From: Williamsia sp. 1135
GTDB lineage: Bacteria; Actinomycetota; Actinomycetes; Mycobacteriales; Mycobacteriaceae
Reading direction: 5' to 3'
Assembly: GCF_002095395.1 (NCBI RefSeq)
Contig: NZ_MJEI01000103.1
Location: 1 to 64,000 of the forward strand
Length of the DNA: 64,000 nt
Shown here in pieces: positions 9,267-17,902 of this stretch. Under the pieces are notes generated by a model that saw only the letters and a program-made list of their open reading frames with translations, was not told the DNA's origin and did no database searches. The first letter of the stretch is position 1, and each line of letters begins with the position of its first letter. The position numbers and the translations under genes were made by a program.

Positions 9267-9275
9267 AATGTCGAT

Positions 9276-9283
9276 TGTCGACA
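9276..9283. promoter_or_regulatory. Putative GntR operator in front of the allophanate operon
   Basis: The palindrome TGTCGACA lies nine bases upstream of the atzF start, in the context ATTGTCGACAGA. The same core occurs in front of the GntR gene at 10043-10052. Site identity between regulator and target promoters is the evidence. Confidence 0.6.
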
Positions 9284-9322
9284 GAATCGTGCCAACGGCG
9301 AAACGGCTGTGTGTCGTTTGTG

Positions 9323-10003
9323 TTAGCTGTTGCTCTCCAGGCCCAGATAGGCCAATTGGCCGTGGTTTTTGGCCGCTGCGACCGCAATTCGCGAATCGTT
9401 GGTTTCCAACGCTTCGAGGATGCGCTGGTGTCGCCGGATTCCGTCGCTCGGGTCGTGAACGCGGGCTTCATTACGAAGATTGATCGCCATCGGCAGCTGC
9501 AGCTTGAGCAGGACGGGTTCCATCGCGATGTCGAGCTGGCGGTTTCCGGCGAGTCCGACGACCGCCGCGTGGAAGCGCCGGTGGGCGTCGTCCTTCTCGA
9601 GGTCGTCATCGCGCTCACTCGCGGTGCGCATGTCATCGAGGGCCTCGCGGACCGGATCGAGCGCGGTCTCGACGTCGGCAAGGGGCAGGGCCGATTCGAT
9701 CGCATGCCGCTCGAGGATGTGCCGCAGCTCGAACAGTTGCAGGATGTCCTGGGGTGACCACTCGGTGACGCGTGACCCCCTCCGCGGGAGATGTTCGACG
9801 AGGCCCTGCTGGCTAAGCAGGCGCAGTGCCTCACGCAGCGGCGCCCGGCTGATGCCGAGACTTGCGCACAGTTGTTCCTCGACGATTTTCTCGCCGGGCT
9901 TCAGTGTTCCCGACAGGATGGCATCGCGAACACGACGGCCCGCGACGTCAACCAGGCTGACGGGAAGGCCTTGCTCGTCGAGCGCTCCTCTTGGCACGGC
10001 CAC
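9323..10003 (-). CDS. GntR/FadR-family transcriptional regulator of the biuret operon
   Basis: A 226-residue regulator. The winged helix-turn-helix spans about residues 15-80 (LGISRAPLREALRLLSQQGLVEHLPRRGSRV), followed by an all-helical FCD ligand domain with the characteristic Asp/His residues (DDAHRRFHAAVV, RRHQRIL). It lies directly upstream of atzF in the same direction. A matching palindrome precedes both, so it likely represses itself and the operon until a pathway intermediate binds. The start GTG at 10003 follows AAAGGACGAGG. Confidence 0.88.
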   Translation of the reverse strand: MAVPRGALDEQGLPVSLVDVAGRRVRDAILSGTLKPGEKIVEEQLCASLGISRAPLREALRLLSQQGLVEHLPRRGSRVTEWSPQDILQLFELRHILERHAIESALPLADVETALDPVREALDDMRTASERDDDLEKDDAHRRFHAAVVGLAGNRQLDIAMEPVLLKLQLPMAINLRNEARVHDPSDGIRRHQRILEALETNDSRIAVAAAKNHGQLAYLGLESNS

Positions 10004-10042
10004 AAGCCAGCCTCGTCCTTTCGTTCAGCGAACTGGGTGATT

Positions 10043-10052
10043 TTGTCGACAA
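10043..10052. promoter_or_regulatory. Putative GntR operator in the regulator's own promoter
   Basis: A perfect 10-bp palindrome, TTGTCGACAA, 40 bases upstream of the GntR start. It shares TTGTCGACA with the site before atzF. Confidence 0.6.
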
Positions 10053-10054
10053 TC

Positions 10055-10720
10055 CTAGACGGCCGCGCGTCGGCAGTGCATCTCCACAACTCTTACCTGC
10101 GAGTTTCCTGCTGTCGACTGAACGCCTCCGGTGACGCTCGGCCCGCGGCGTTTGGGTGCCCCACGTCGCTTCGTGGCGTCGTCGCGGTTCTCCCGCACCA
10201 GATTCGGATCCCGCCGAAAAATGGTCGCATCGACCATGTCGCGCAACCGGTTCTTCGACCACGACCCGGGCCGCCGCAACGCCTCCGCGATATCGCGGTC
10301 GATGTCGGCCATGAACTCTGACCCCTCGATCAGATCCGTCCGCGAGATGATCGCCGCAATGTGATGCGCAGCGATCAACCCCTCCTTCAACAACTGATTG
10401 ACCATCGGTATTCGGTCTCGCAACGCGAGTGCTCGCGTCAAATGATGCTCGGCGCCTTGTTGGGTCATCTGCTGCGCCGCAGCCAACTGCGCCGCGCAGA
10501 CACTGAATGGATCGACCGCCCGCATCGCCACCGGAGTGTCCGCGAGCGATTCGACGAGGAGTCGATGCAACTGTGCCGCAGCGGTATAGCGTTCCCACTC
10601 CAGCCGGCTCTGACCCGTGACCGCACGCTCAGCATGACGCAGCAGCTCATCAGGCAGCGCCGACTCCGCAGGCCCGATATCGGCCACCTCATCCGCCCCC
10701 ACGGCGATCCCCTCGAACAT
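10055..10720 (-). pseudogene. Truncated DUF222 (13E12-type) protein
   Basis: From ATG 10720, 222 codons read a recognisable DUF222 N-terminal domain (LPDELLRHAERAVTGQSRLEW through KNRLRDMVDATIFRRDP). These mobile-repeat-associated proteins are usually 400-500 residues and end in an HNH nuclease domain. Here homology stops after DDATKRRG and the frame continues for about 35 unrelated residues before a stop, right at the GntR promoter. The C-terminal half is missing, so this is a decayed copy. An upstream ATG at 10786 is also possible. Confidence 0.7.
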
Positions 10721-10846
10721 GTGTACGACTTTGCCAGAGGGGTCTGACAAGCCCCGGATGATGCAGATTCTTACCTCGGACGTCATCGCCCAGTGACACC
10801 CATGAGCGGCACGATTGTCATCACACACAACAGCAAGGAGCAGGCA

Positions 10847-11242
10847 ATGACCGGAACCATCCAGGACACATCGCATCTCGACACCGTGGGTGCGCTCGTC
10901 GATCAGTACCTCGCCGCGTGGAACGAGACGGACCCGCAGGCCCGTCGCGAGGCGATCGCTGCACTGTGGGCAGCCGACGGCGTCTACACCGACCCGCTCG
11001 CGTCGGTCAGCGGCGTCGACGGTATCGACCAGGTCATCGCCGGCGCGCAGGAGCAGTTCGCCGGCCTGACGTTCGTTCGCGGCGACGTGCTCGACGCTCA
11101 CCACAACATCGCCAGGTTCACCTGGGAGTTGGTGGCAGAGGTGGGCGCCGAGCCGTTGGTGGTCGGATTCGACGTCGCGGCCGTGAACGACGATGAGAAG
11201 ATCACCGCCGTCTACGGGTTCATCGACAAGATGCCCGGCTGA
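10847..11242 (+). CDS. SnoaL/NTF2-like small protein
   Basis: A 131-residue protein with the cone-shaped NTF2-like fold pattern: an N-terminal helix with LVDQYLAAWNETDPQARREAI, then ALWAADGVYTDPL and a beta-sheet ending AVYGFIDKMPG. Family members bind or isomerise small hydrophobic molecules; the substrate here is unknown. ATG 10847 is preferred over 10793 because AAGGAG lies six bases upstream. It faces an SDR gene tail to tail. Confidence 0.8.
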   Translation: MTGTIQDTSHLDTVGALVDQYLAAWNETDPQARREAIAALWAADGVYTDPLASVSGVDGIDQVIAGAQEQFAGLTFVRGDVLDAHHNIARFTWELVAEVGAEPLVVGFDVAAVNDDEKITAVYGFIDKMPG

Positions 11243-11272
11243 GGTGGGCGGGAGCGATCTCGTCTGGTGGAG

Positions 11273-12034
11273 CTAGGTGATGCTGACGCCTCCGTCGACG
11301 ACGATGGTCTGGCCGGTGACATATCCGGAGGCCGGCGACGCCAACCAGATCGCCGTGGCGGCCAGTTCTTCCGGGTCGCCGGTCCTGCTCAGCACCAGCC
11401 GCGGACCCATGGCCTGCAGGTAACCGTCGGGATAGGTGTCGGTCATCTCGGACTTGAAGAAGCCGGGGGCAATCGCGTTGACGCGGATACCTTTCCGGCT
11501 GCCCCACTGCTGAGCCAGATCGCGGGTGAGTCCGGAGATGGCAGCCTTGCTCGCCGAGTAGGCGGCTTGGGGGAGGCCCGCGGTGGTGATGCCGAGGATG
11601 CTCGAGATGTTGATGATCGAGCTCCCCGGTTGCATCACCCGGCCGACGGCCTGGGCGGCCCAGTACGAGCCGTTCAGATTGATGTCGACCACCGCGCGGA
11701 ACTCGTCCGGGGTCTCTCGGGTCGCCGGCACCGCGGTGCCGACGCCGGCGTTGTTGATCAGCACATCGACCTGGCCGAACTCAGCCATCGCGGCGTCGAC
11801 GAGTGCGGTGGCCTGGTCTGGCTGGGAGATGTCGGTGACGACGGACAATGCCGTCCCGCCGACGGATTCGACCAACTTCGCGGTCTGCTCGAGCCGGTCG
11901 GCGCGGCGGGCGGCCAGGACGACCCGGGCGCCGGCTTCGGCGAATCCCTTGGCGAAGGCGACGCCCAGTCCTGACGATGCGCCGGTGACGATCACCACCT
12001 TGTCGTCGATGCGAAAGCGGTCGAGCACAGTCAT
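11273..12034 (-). CDS. Short-chain dehydrogenase/reductase
   Basis: A 253-residue classical SDR. The cofactor motif TGASSGLG is near residue 18, NNAG follows, and the active-site Ser and Tyr-Lys lie in NISSILG and YSASK. The C-terminus (GQTIVVDGGVSIT) is typical of FabG-like enzymes. ATG 12034 is chosen for GAGGAG seven bases upstream. It is divergent from an XRE regulator that may control it. Substrate not inferable. Confidence 0.9.
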   Translation of the reverse strand: MTVLDRFRIDDKVVIVTGASSGLGVAFAKGFAEAGARVVLAARRADRLEQTAKLVESVGGTALSVVTDISQPDQATALVDAAMAEFGQVDVLINNAGVGTAVPATRETPDEFRAVVDINLNGSYWAAQAVGRVMQPGSSIINISSILGITTAGLPQAAYSASKAAISGLTRDLAQQWGSRKGIRVNAIAPGFFKSEMTDTYPDGYLQAMGPRLVLSRTGDPEELAATAIWLASPASGYVTGQTIVVDGGVSIT

Positions 12035-12160
12035 GTCCTGCTCCTCAGCGTTGAAGGTCCGCCGCTGATCATAAGGTGAAATGGGAGGGACCAGGGCGAT
12101 GGGTGCGGGATCGAGCTCACCCGAGTATCCACAACAGAACAACAGGCGGGGAGACCGAGA

Positions 12161-12955
12161 ATGCCAGAGGAAAAGCGGTACCTGTTCGGTGATCTGCTGC
12201 GTGAATGGCGAACCATCCGCAAGGTCCCGCAGCTGGAGTTGGCGTCGGTGGCGGACGTATCGGCTCGGCACCTGAGCTTTCTGGAGACCGGTCGATCGGC
12301 GCCGAGCCGGGCGATGGTGCTCACCTTGGCCGAGCACCTGGAGGTGCCGCTGCGGGAACGCAACCAACTCCTGCTCGCTGCAGGCTTCGCGCCCTCATAC
12401 AGCGAGTCCGCGCTCGACGGCGAGCGAATGTCCATGGTGCGCAGCGCGATACGTCAAGTCTTGGCGGCGACTCAGCCGTACCCCGCGCTAGCGGTCGATC
12501 GGCACTGGAATCTGGTGGACGCGAACGCAGCTGTCGCGGCGTTCACCCAGGACGCGCCCGAGGATCTGCTTGCGGCGCCGTTCAATGTTCTCAAGTTCAG
12601 TCTCGACCCACGGGGACTCGGGGGCCGGATCGTCAACCTCGGGCAGTGGCGAACCCACCTGTTCGAGCGATTGGAGCGCCAGATCAGGGTGACGGGCGAT
12701 CCGAAGCTGAAGACACTGCTCGCCGAACTGCGGGCCTATCCCGCAGCCGAAGACGATGACGTCGACGACCCGACGATGGCCGGAGACGTGGCCGTCTACC
12801 TGCGTCTGCGCACCGGCGACCAGGAGTTGTCGTTCTTCAGCACGGTCACCACCTTCGGAACGCCACTGGATGTGACGGTGGACGAACTCAGCGTCGAGAG
12901 CTTCTACCCCGCTGACGACAAGACCGCTGAGTACTTGCGCCGACTGCTGCCGTGA
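12161..12955 (+). CDS. XRE-family regulator with MmyB-like ligand domain
   Basis: A 264-residue protein. The N-terminal helix-turn-helix (residues ~8-65, LASVADVSARHLSFLETGRSAPS) is followed by the MmyB-like domain (WNLVDANAAVAAFTQDAPEDLL, LRLRTGDQELSFFSTVTTFGTP) found in many actinobacterial regulators and thought to bind fatty-acid-like ligands. It is divergently transcribed from the SDR gene, with about 125 bp between starts, so regulation of that gene is plausible. A DUF427 gene follows in the same direction. Confidence 0.88.
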   Translation: MPEEKRYLFGDLLREWRTIRKVPQLELASVADVSARHLSFLETGRSAPSRAMVLTLAEHLEVPLRERNQLLLAAGFAPSYSESALDGERMSMVRSAIRQVLAATQPYPALAVDRHWNLVDANAAVAAFTQDAPEDLLAAPFNVLKFSLDPRGLGGRIVNLGQWRTHLFERLERQIRVTGDPKLKTLLAELRAYPAAEDDDVDDPTMAGDVAVYLRLRTGDQELSFFSTVTTFGTPLDVTVDELSVESFYPADDKTAEYLRRLLP

Positions 12956-13015
12956 GATCGGGGGAATCAGCGCGGCCGGTGGGTGGTTATGTCAGTGACA
13001 CGAGAGGTGGATCAC

Positions 13016-13384
13016 ATGGCAAAGACCCGATTGATACCCGACGAGACGCATCCGATCACCGTTGAGGCAAGCACAGGTCAGGTTCGGGTGCGGGCCGGCG
13101 AAACCGTCGTCGCCGATACCGCGAAGTCGCTCACGCTGCAGGAATCCACGTATCCACCCGTGGCGTACGTGCCGCTGTCGGCCATCGATCCATCGCTGCT
13201 CAGACCCAGCGACAGCGAGACCTACTGTCCCTACAAGGGCGATGCCACGTACTTCGACCTGGTGACGCCTGACGGGGTGATCGCCGACGCGGCGTGGACC
13301 TACGCCGAACCCTATGACGCCGTCGCGGACATCGCCGGGCACCTCGCGTTCTATCCGAACAAAGTGGTCATCACGGTCTCCTGA
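13016..13384 (+). CDS. DUF427 domain protein
   Basis: A 122-residue single-domain DUF427 protein with the family signature around YCPYKGDATYFDLVTPDG and the closing region AWTYAEPYDAVADIAGHLAFYP. The function of the family is not established. ATG 13016 has GAGAGG upstream. It follows the XRE regulator by 60 bases and may be cotranscribed. Confidence 0.88.
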   Translation: MAKTRLIPDETHPITVEASTGQVRVRAGETVVADTAKSLTLQESTYPPVAYVPLSAIDPSLLRPSDSETYCPYKGDATYFDLVTPDGVIADAAWTYAEPYDAVADIAGHLAFYPNKVVITVS

Positions 13385-13403
13385 CCGCCGGGCCCGGAGA
13401 CGA

Positions 13404-14402
13404 TCAGAAGCCGCCGGCCACCTTTACGACCGCGCGACCGGAGAACTTGCCTGCCCGGACCTTGTCGACGACCTGGGCGACGTCCTTCACATCGACTTCC
13501 GTCGCGACATCAGCAAGATGCTGCGGGACGAGCGAGGTGCCGAGCTTCTCCCAGAGCGCTCGCCGCGGTTCGATGGGCATCTGCACCGAGTCCATCCCCA
13601 GGAGCGCGACCCCGCGCAGGATGAAGGGCAGGACGGTCGTCGAAAGGCCTGGTCCTCCGGTGAGGCCACTGGCCGCGACTGCGCCGCCGTACTTGACCGA
13701 GCTCAGGACGTCCGCCAGTGTCGCGCCGCCCACGCAGTCGACGGCTCCGGCCCAGCGAGTCTTGCCCAGGGGGCGGGGTTTGGCATCCGGGTCCTCCGGT
13801 AGCCGCCCGATCACGTCGGCGGCACCGAGGGCGCGGAGTCGTTCGACTGCCTCGGTCTTTCCGCTGGAGGCGACGACCTCGTAGCCCGCACCCGCCAGTA
13901 GGTCGATGGCGACAGAACCGACTCCGCCTGTCGCTCCGGTGACCAGGACCGGCCCGTCCCCGGGGGTCAGGCCGCGCTCGATCAGGGCTTGGACGCTCAT
14001 CGCGGCGGTGAACCCGGCGGTCCCGATGGCCGCCCCGTCGTGCGGGGAGATCGGACCGAGTGCGACGACCCATCCGGCCGGAACCCGCGCGTATTCGGCG
14101 TACCCGCCGTGACGTCCCGTGCCGATCTCGTAGCCGTGGGCCAGGACCAGGTCGCCGACCGCGAAGTCCGGTGACTGCGACTCCACCACCTCGCCGGTCA
14201 GGTCGATGCCGGGGACGATCGGATAGTCGCGCACCACCCCGCCCTTCGGCGTCAGTGCCAGCGCGTCCTTGAAGTTGACGCTCGAATACAGCACCCGGAT
14301 CGTCACGTCGCCGTCAGGGAGTTGCGCTGCGTCGAGACTCTCGACCGCTGTCACGATCTGATCGTCATCCTGCCGGGCCACCAAGGCTGAGAAGTTGTCC
14401 AT
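13404..14402 (-). CDS. YhdH/AcuI-type medium-chain oxidoreductase
   Basis: A 332-residue zinc-free MDR enzyme. The N-terminal GroES-like domain has SSVNFKDALALTPKGGVV, and the nucleotide domain has VTGATGGVGSVAIDLLAGAGYEV, followed by SGKTEAVERLRALGA, typical of NADPH-dependent acrylyl-CoA reductase relatives. It likely reduces an alpha,beta-unsaturated carbonyl or acyl-CoA. It stands alone, tail to tail with the DUF427 gene. Confidence 0.88.
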   Translation of the reverse strand: MDNFSALVARQDDDQIVTAVESLDAAQLPDGDVTIRVLYSSVNFKDALALTPKGGVVRDYPIVPGIDLTGEVVESQSPDFAVGDLVLAHGYEIGTGRHGGYAEYARVPAGWVVALGPISPHDGAAIGTAGFTAAMSVQALIERGLTPGDGPVLVTGATGGVGSVAIDLLAGAGYEVVASSGKTEAVERLRALGAADVIGRLPEDPDAKPRPLGKTRWAGAVDCVGGATLADVLSSVKYGGAVAASGLTGGPGLSTTVLPFILRGVALLGMDSVQMPIEPRRALWEKLGTSLVPQHLADVATEVDVKDVAQVVDKVRAGKFSGRAVVKVAGGF

Positions 14403-14462
14403 GTCTCGAAGCTAATCGCAGCCGCGCGTCTCAGTGGACTCGGGGAGGGGCGTCGAAGCAAC

Positions 14463-14498
14463 AAGGCCGCGACCCGAATTGCTTCGGGCCGCGGCCTT
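14463..14498 (-). terminator. Terminator of the mycolyltransferase gene
   Basis: A 16-bp stem (AAGGCCGCGACCCGAA against TTCGGGCCGCGGCCTT, one mismatch) with a TTGC loop, 20 bases past the stop at 14518. Confidence 0.75.
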
Positions 14499-14517
14499 GA
14501 GTGTTGCTTGTGGTTTC

Positions 14518-15480
14518 TCAGACCCCCAGAGCGGGAGCCAGGGTGCCGTACCAGGATTCCTTCAGGCGGTCCTGCCAGAACGACCACCAATGCACGCCTT
14601 CAGGCGTGATGTGGGTCTGCGGGTTGATGCCGGCCGCCTGGAGGCTGGCGACGTAGAGCTGACTGCTGATGCCTGCGGCAGCTTCCAGCGGAACCATCTG
14701 TGAGAACTTGATCGGATCGAACGACGCGCTGGCCGGGTTGAAGGCCGGGTTGGTACTCGGTGATCCGGCGCCGGACGAGACGTAGACGCGCTTGCCACGC
14801 AGGTTCGCGGTGTGCAGCGACGGGTCGTTCTCGAGCCAGGCACCTGCGGGCCAGATGCCCCACATGTTGATGGGGTTACCGCCCATCTCCAGGACAGATG
14901 CGGCGATGCCCTGGGCGAATCCGGGGGAACTGACGGTCGGGTAGCCGCTGTACGACGCGACACCCTGGTAGAAGTTCGGGTGCTTCGAGGCCAGGTTGAG
15001 CGCGGAGGTGCCGCTCATCGACAGGCCTGCGATCGCGTTGCGGCGGTTGTCACTGCCGAAGTTGGCCTGCATGAAGGCGGGCAACTCCCGGGTCAGGAAG
15101 GTTTCCCACTTCTGCCGGCCCAGGGTGGGGTCGTCCCGCTGCCAGTCGGTGTAAAAACTGCCGCCGCCACCGAATGGAATCGCCACGTTGACGTTCTTGC
15201 CGGCGAAGAAGCGCTGCACATCGGTCTCGAGCAACCAGCCGCTGTTGTTGTTCGGGGCGCGCAGGCCGTCGAGCAGGTACAGGGTGGCGTTGTTCGAGCC
15301 ACCGCCTGCGGCGGGGAGCACCTTCACCGGAATGCTCTTGCCCATCGAGGCCGAGTAGACGCGGACGGTCTGAGGTTCGGCGGAGGCGGTGGCAGGAACG
15401 GCAGCGACCGACAAGGTCACACCCGCAACCACGGCAGCGGCGCCGGCGACCAATTTCCGCCAGGCAAACTTTGCGCGCAT
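14518..15480 (-). CDS. Secreted antigen-85-type mycolyltransferase/esterase
   Basis: A 320-residue exported alpha/beta hydrolase. The signal peptide is MRAKFAWRKLVAGAAAVVAG...TASA, with cleavage near residue 38. The nucleophile elbow is GLSMSG, and the catalytic His lies in EGVHWWSFW near the C-terminus. In mycolate bacteria such enzymes transfer mycolic acids between trehalose monomycolate and arabinogalactan or a second trehalose. ATG 15480 is used because AAGGAAA precedes it by six bases; a longer frame upstream has no export signal. It is strong evidence for a mycolic-acid host. Confidence 0.9.
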   Translation of the reverse strand: MRAKFAWRKLVAGAAAVVAGVTLSVAAVPATASAEPQTVRVYSASMGKSIPVKVLPAAGGGSNNATLYLLDGLRAPNNNSGWLLETDVQRFFAGKNVNVAIPFGGGGSFYTDWQRDDPTLGRQKWETFLTRELPAFMQANFGSDNRRNAIAGLSMSGTSALNLASKHPNFYQGVASYSGYPTVSSPGFAQGIAASVLEMGGNPINMWGIWPAGAWLENDPSLHTANLRGKRVYVSSGAGSPSTNPAFNPASASFDPIKFSQMVPLEAAAGISSQLYVASLQAAGINPQTHITPEGVHWWSFWQDRLKESWYGTLAPALGV

Positions 15481-16061
15481 CAGTTTCCTTCGTATGCAGT
15501 GTTCAGATGGCCCGAAACGAGCCGGGAAAGTCCTCGGGGCCACCTGCGACCCCGAGAGAAGATAACAGCAAAATAGCAGCAGAGCCGCCCACGCGCATCC
15601 CCGGTCCGGAGCTCAGGCCGATGCAAGGCCTTTTACCAGCAGGTTCAGCGAGATTTTGCGTTCGCTGATTCGTATCCTTGATTGGATCGGATCCAGCTCG
15701 CTGGAACGATTCTGCACATTCGGAAGAGTCATCGAGTGCCCCTCCGCAGCGGTCTCCGTGAGAGCGCGTCCGAATACGAACGCGCCGAGCACCGGCTCCG
15801 CGGCAGCTCCGGTGTTCGCCTGACGGTTCGCCACCGCACATCGTCGCTGAACGCGGAACATGTTGTCCGAAAATAGGTCCGCCACCTGGGTTAGGCGAGT
15901 TCAAAGAAGAGGATCTTGGCGTGTTTACGTCGATTGACATCCCCGACACCGCGCTGGGAGGATCTGTGAGGTAAGTCACTTCGAAGGCGGAACTCCTCAG
16001 AGCGCGAGTCCGAGAGTTCTGGATTTGTAGCAGCAGATGACGCCGGAGTTGGGAGCACCAT
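15481..16061. other. Gap with no supported gene
   Basis: About 580 bases between the mycolyltransferase start and the nitrile hydratase genes. Several frames of 60-110 codons exist on both strands, but none has a ribosome site or recognisable domain. A TTGACA at 15934-15939 could be a -35 box for the nitrile hydratase genes, but no good -10 follows. Confidence 0.5.
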
Positions 16062-16883
16062 GTGAACGGCGTATTCGATCTCGGAGGGACTGATGGTCTC
16101 GGTCCGGTCTATCTTCCGGACAGTGAACCGGTCTTCAGCGCCGAGTGGGAGAAGGCCGTGTTCGCGATGTACCCGGCCTGCGTTGGCGCCGGGTACTTCG
16201 GTATTGACCAGTTCCGGCACGGCGTCGAGAAGATGGACCCGGCGACTTACCTCAGCTCGCCGTATTACCAGCATTGGCTCCACTCCATCGAGGCCCACGT
16301 CATCGCGGCAGGCGTTGTCGAGCCGGATGAACTCGCCCGCCGCGCCCGTCACTATCTCGAGAACCCCGACGCCCCACTCCCTGATCACCCCTAACGCCAA
16401 GAGCTGCTCGATTTCGTTGATGCCGCGGTCTCGGCGGGCGCTTCCGCCGCTCGAAAAACCAGTAAGCAGCCGCGATTCACCGTCGGCGACAGGGTGCGCA
16501 CTGCGCACAACAGCCCGTTCGGACACACCCGGTTGGCCCGGTACATCCGAGGCAAACAGGCTGTGGTCGTCGCTCACCGCGGGTCTTTCATCTACCCCGA
16601 TTCTGCGGGGAACGGGCTCGGCGACGCGCCGGAGCACGTCTACACCATAAAGTTCACCAGCGAAGAGTTGTGGGGCAAGGGTTTTGGTGATCCGAACGCG
16701 TCGGTTTGTTTCGACGTATGGGACCCCTACGTCGAATTGGTCGATGAACGGAACGGAGCGCATGAGTGCAGGCGCCTCAGGTCAGGAAGAAACGGCCGCC
16801 CGCGTCAAGGCGCTGGAGTCGATGCTCATCGAAAAGGGGGTGGTGACGAGCTCGATGGTCGACCGCATCGTCGACATCTATGA
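16062..16883 (+). pseudogene. nthB: Nitrile hydratase beta subunit, interrupted by an in-frame stop
   Basis: GTG 16062 opens the typical beta N-terminus (MNGVFDLGGTDGLGPV). The helical domain runs to PLPDHP, where TAA at 16392-16394 ends translation after 110 residues. The same reading frame continues past the stop with clear beta homology: PRFTVGDRVRTAHNSPFGHTR, then [15 protein letters not shown] and [12 protein letters not shown]. The break therefore falls in the linker between the helical and beta-barrel domains. The first later in-frame start, GTG 16494, would cut into the barrel. The frame also lacks a stop after DPYVEL and runs into the alpha gene to 16883. Decay is the simplest reading; a sequencing error or a natural split are alternatives. 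Confidence 0.8.
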
Positions 16884-17361
16884 GAATCAGGTCGGACCGC
16901 AGCTGGGAGCGAAAGTGGTCGCGAAAGTATGGATTGACAACGACTTTCGGCACCGTCTCCTCGACAACGCCGCCGAAGCCTGCAGAGAACTGGGTATCGG
17001 TGGACTGCAAGGCGAAGACATGGTGGTCCTCGAGGACACCGACGAGGTGCACCACGCCATCGTGTGCACGTTGTGCTCGTGCTACCCGTGGCCGGTTCTC
17101 GGGTTGCCTCCTAATTGGTACAAAGACCCGCAGTATCGAGCCCGAATCGTGCGTGAGCCGCGCAAGGTCCTGGCCGACGACTTCGGGTTCAACGTCGCCG
17201 ACTCCGTCGAGATCCGCATCTGGGACTCGAGTTCGGAGATGCGTTATTGGGTACTGCCGCAGCGACCCGCCGGCACCGACGGCTGGAGCGAAGAGCAACT
17301 CGCTGCACTGGTCACGCGGGATTCGATGATCGGCGTCGGCCCAGTCAAGGCCGCATCATGA
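16762..17361 (+). CDS. nthA: Nitrile hydratase alpha subunit, cobalt type
   Basis: A 199-residue metal subunit. The claw motif Cys102-Thr-Leu-Cys105-Ser-Cys107 is followed by [14 protein letters not shown]. Threonine at the second position marks the cobalt class (iron enzymes have serine). It would hydrate nitriles to amides with the beta partner. ATG 16762 has a short GGAG upstream. The gene is intact, unlike its beta partner just upstream. The accessory gene overlaps its stop by four bases. No amidase gene, the usual next step, is nearby. Confidence 0.92.
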   Translation: MSAGASGQEETAARVKALESMLIEKGVVTSSMVDRIVDIYENQVGPQLGAKVVAKVWIDNDFRHRLLDNAAEACRELGIGGLQGEDMVVLEDTDEVHHAIVCTLCSCYPWPVLGLPPNWYKDPQYRARIVREPRKVLADDFGFNVADSVEIRIWDSSSEMRYWVLPQRPAGTDGWSEEQLAALVTRDSMIGVGPVKAAS

Positions 17362-17786
17362 ACGGCGTGCCTGCCACTGTTCCAGATGCGGACCGCCGAA
17401 CGGTGGATGATCTGGTCCGCAACCTACCCGGCGGGCGGCCCGACGAAATGTCATTCGATCATCCCTGGGAGATCAGAGCGTTCGCGCTGGCGGTGGCGGC
17501 GCACACCGCAGGCGAGTTTGACTGGCAACTGTTCCAGGGCACGCTCGTCGACTCCATCAAGGACTGGGAGTCAACCCGCTACCCCACCGCTGATGAGTCA
17601 TGGTCGTACTACCGACACTGGGTGAGCGCGCTGGAAGCAGTCATGGCCAGGAATGGAGCCGTCGATCGTGCTGCTCTGAAGAATCGGACAGCAGAGGTCC
17701 TGGCCGCACCGCCGAATCGCAACCACCACAGAGCAATACTCGAACCAGTGGCAATTGATGCTGCGACCATTGCAGGGCCAACCTGA
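17358..17786 (+). CDS. Nitrile hydratase accessory (activator) protein
   Basis: A 142-residue protein related to the N-terminal helical domain of the beta subunit. Diagnostic segments are [28 protein letters not shown] and [20 protein letters not shown]. In cobalt enzymes such proteins escort the alpha subunit and deliver cobalt. ATG overlaps the alpha stop (ATGA), so the two are translationally coupled. This completes the order beta-alpha-activator. Confidence 0.85.
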   Translation: MNGVPATVPDADRRTVDDLVRNLPGGRPDEMSFDHPWEIRAFALAVAAHTAGEFDWQLFQGTLVDSIKDWESTRYPTADESWSYYRHWVSALEAVMARNGAVDRAALKNRTAEVLAAPPNRNHHRAILEPVAIDAATIAGPT

Positions 17787-17902
17787 CTGTGCCCGCAGGA
17801 CGGCGGCCCTGTTTGCCCAGACTCACAGACTTGCGTTGCGGACCTGGTGGATCGGGAACGCGGTGCGATGGTCGGAAAGGTCATCGTCGAGGCAGGCTGA
17901 GG

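Noticed and set aside
15613-15885. 90-codon minus-strand frame in the gap before nitrile hydratase
   Set aside because: No ribosome site, no domain, and overlapping frames of similar length on other strands.
16062-17361. Thiocyanate hydrolase instead of nitrile hydratase
   Set aside because: The split beta gene resembles its subunit plan, but the N-terminus MNGVFDLGG and the activator gene are those of nitrile hydratase.
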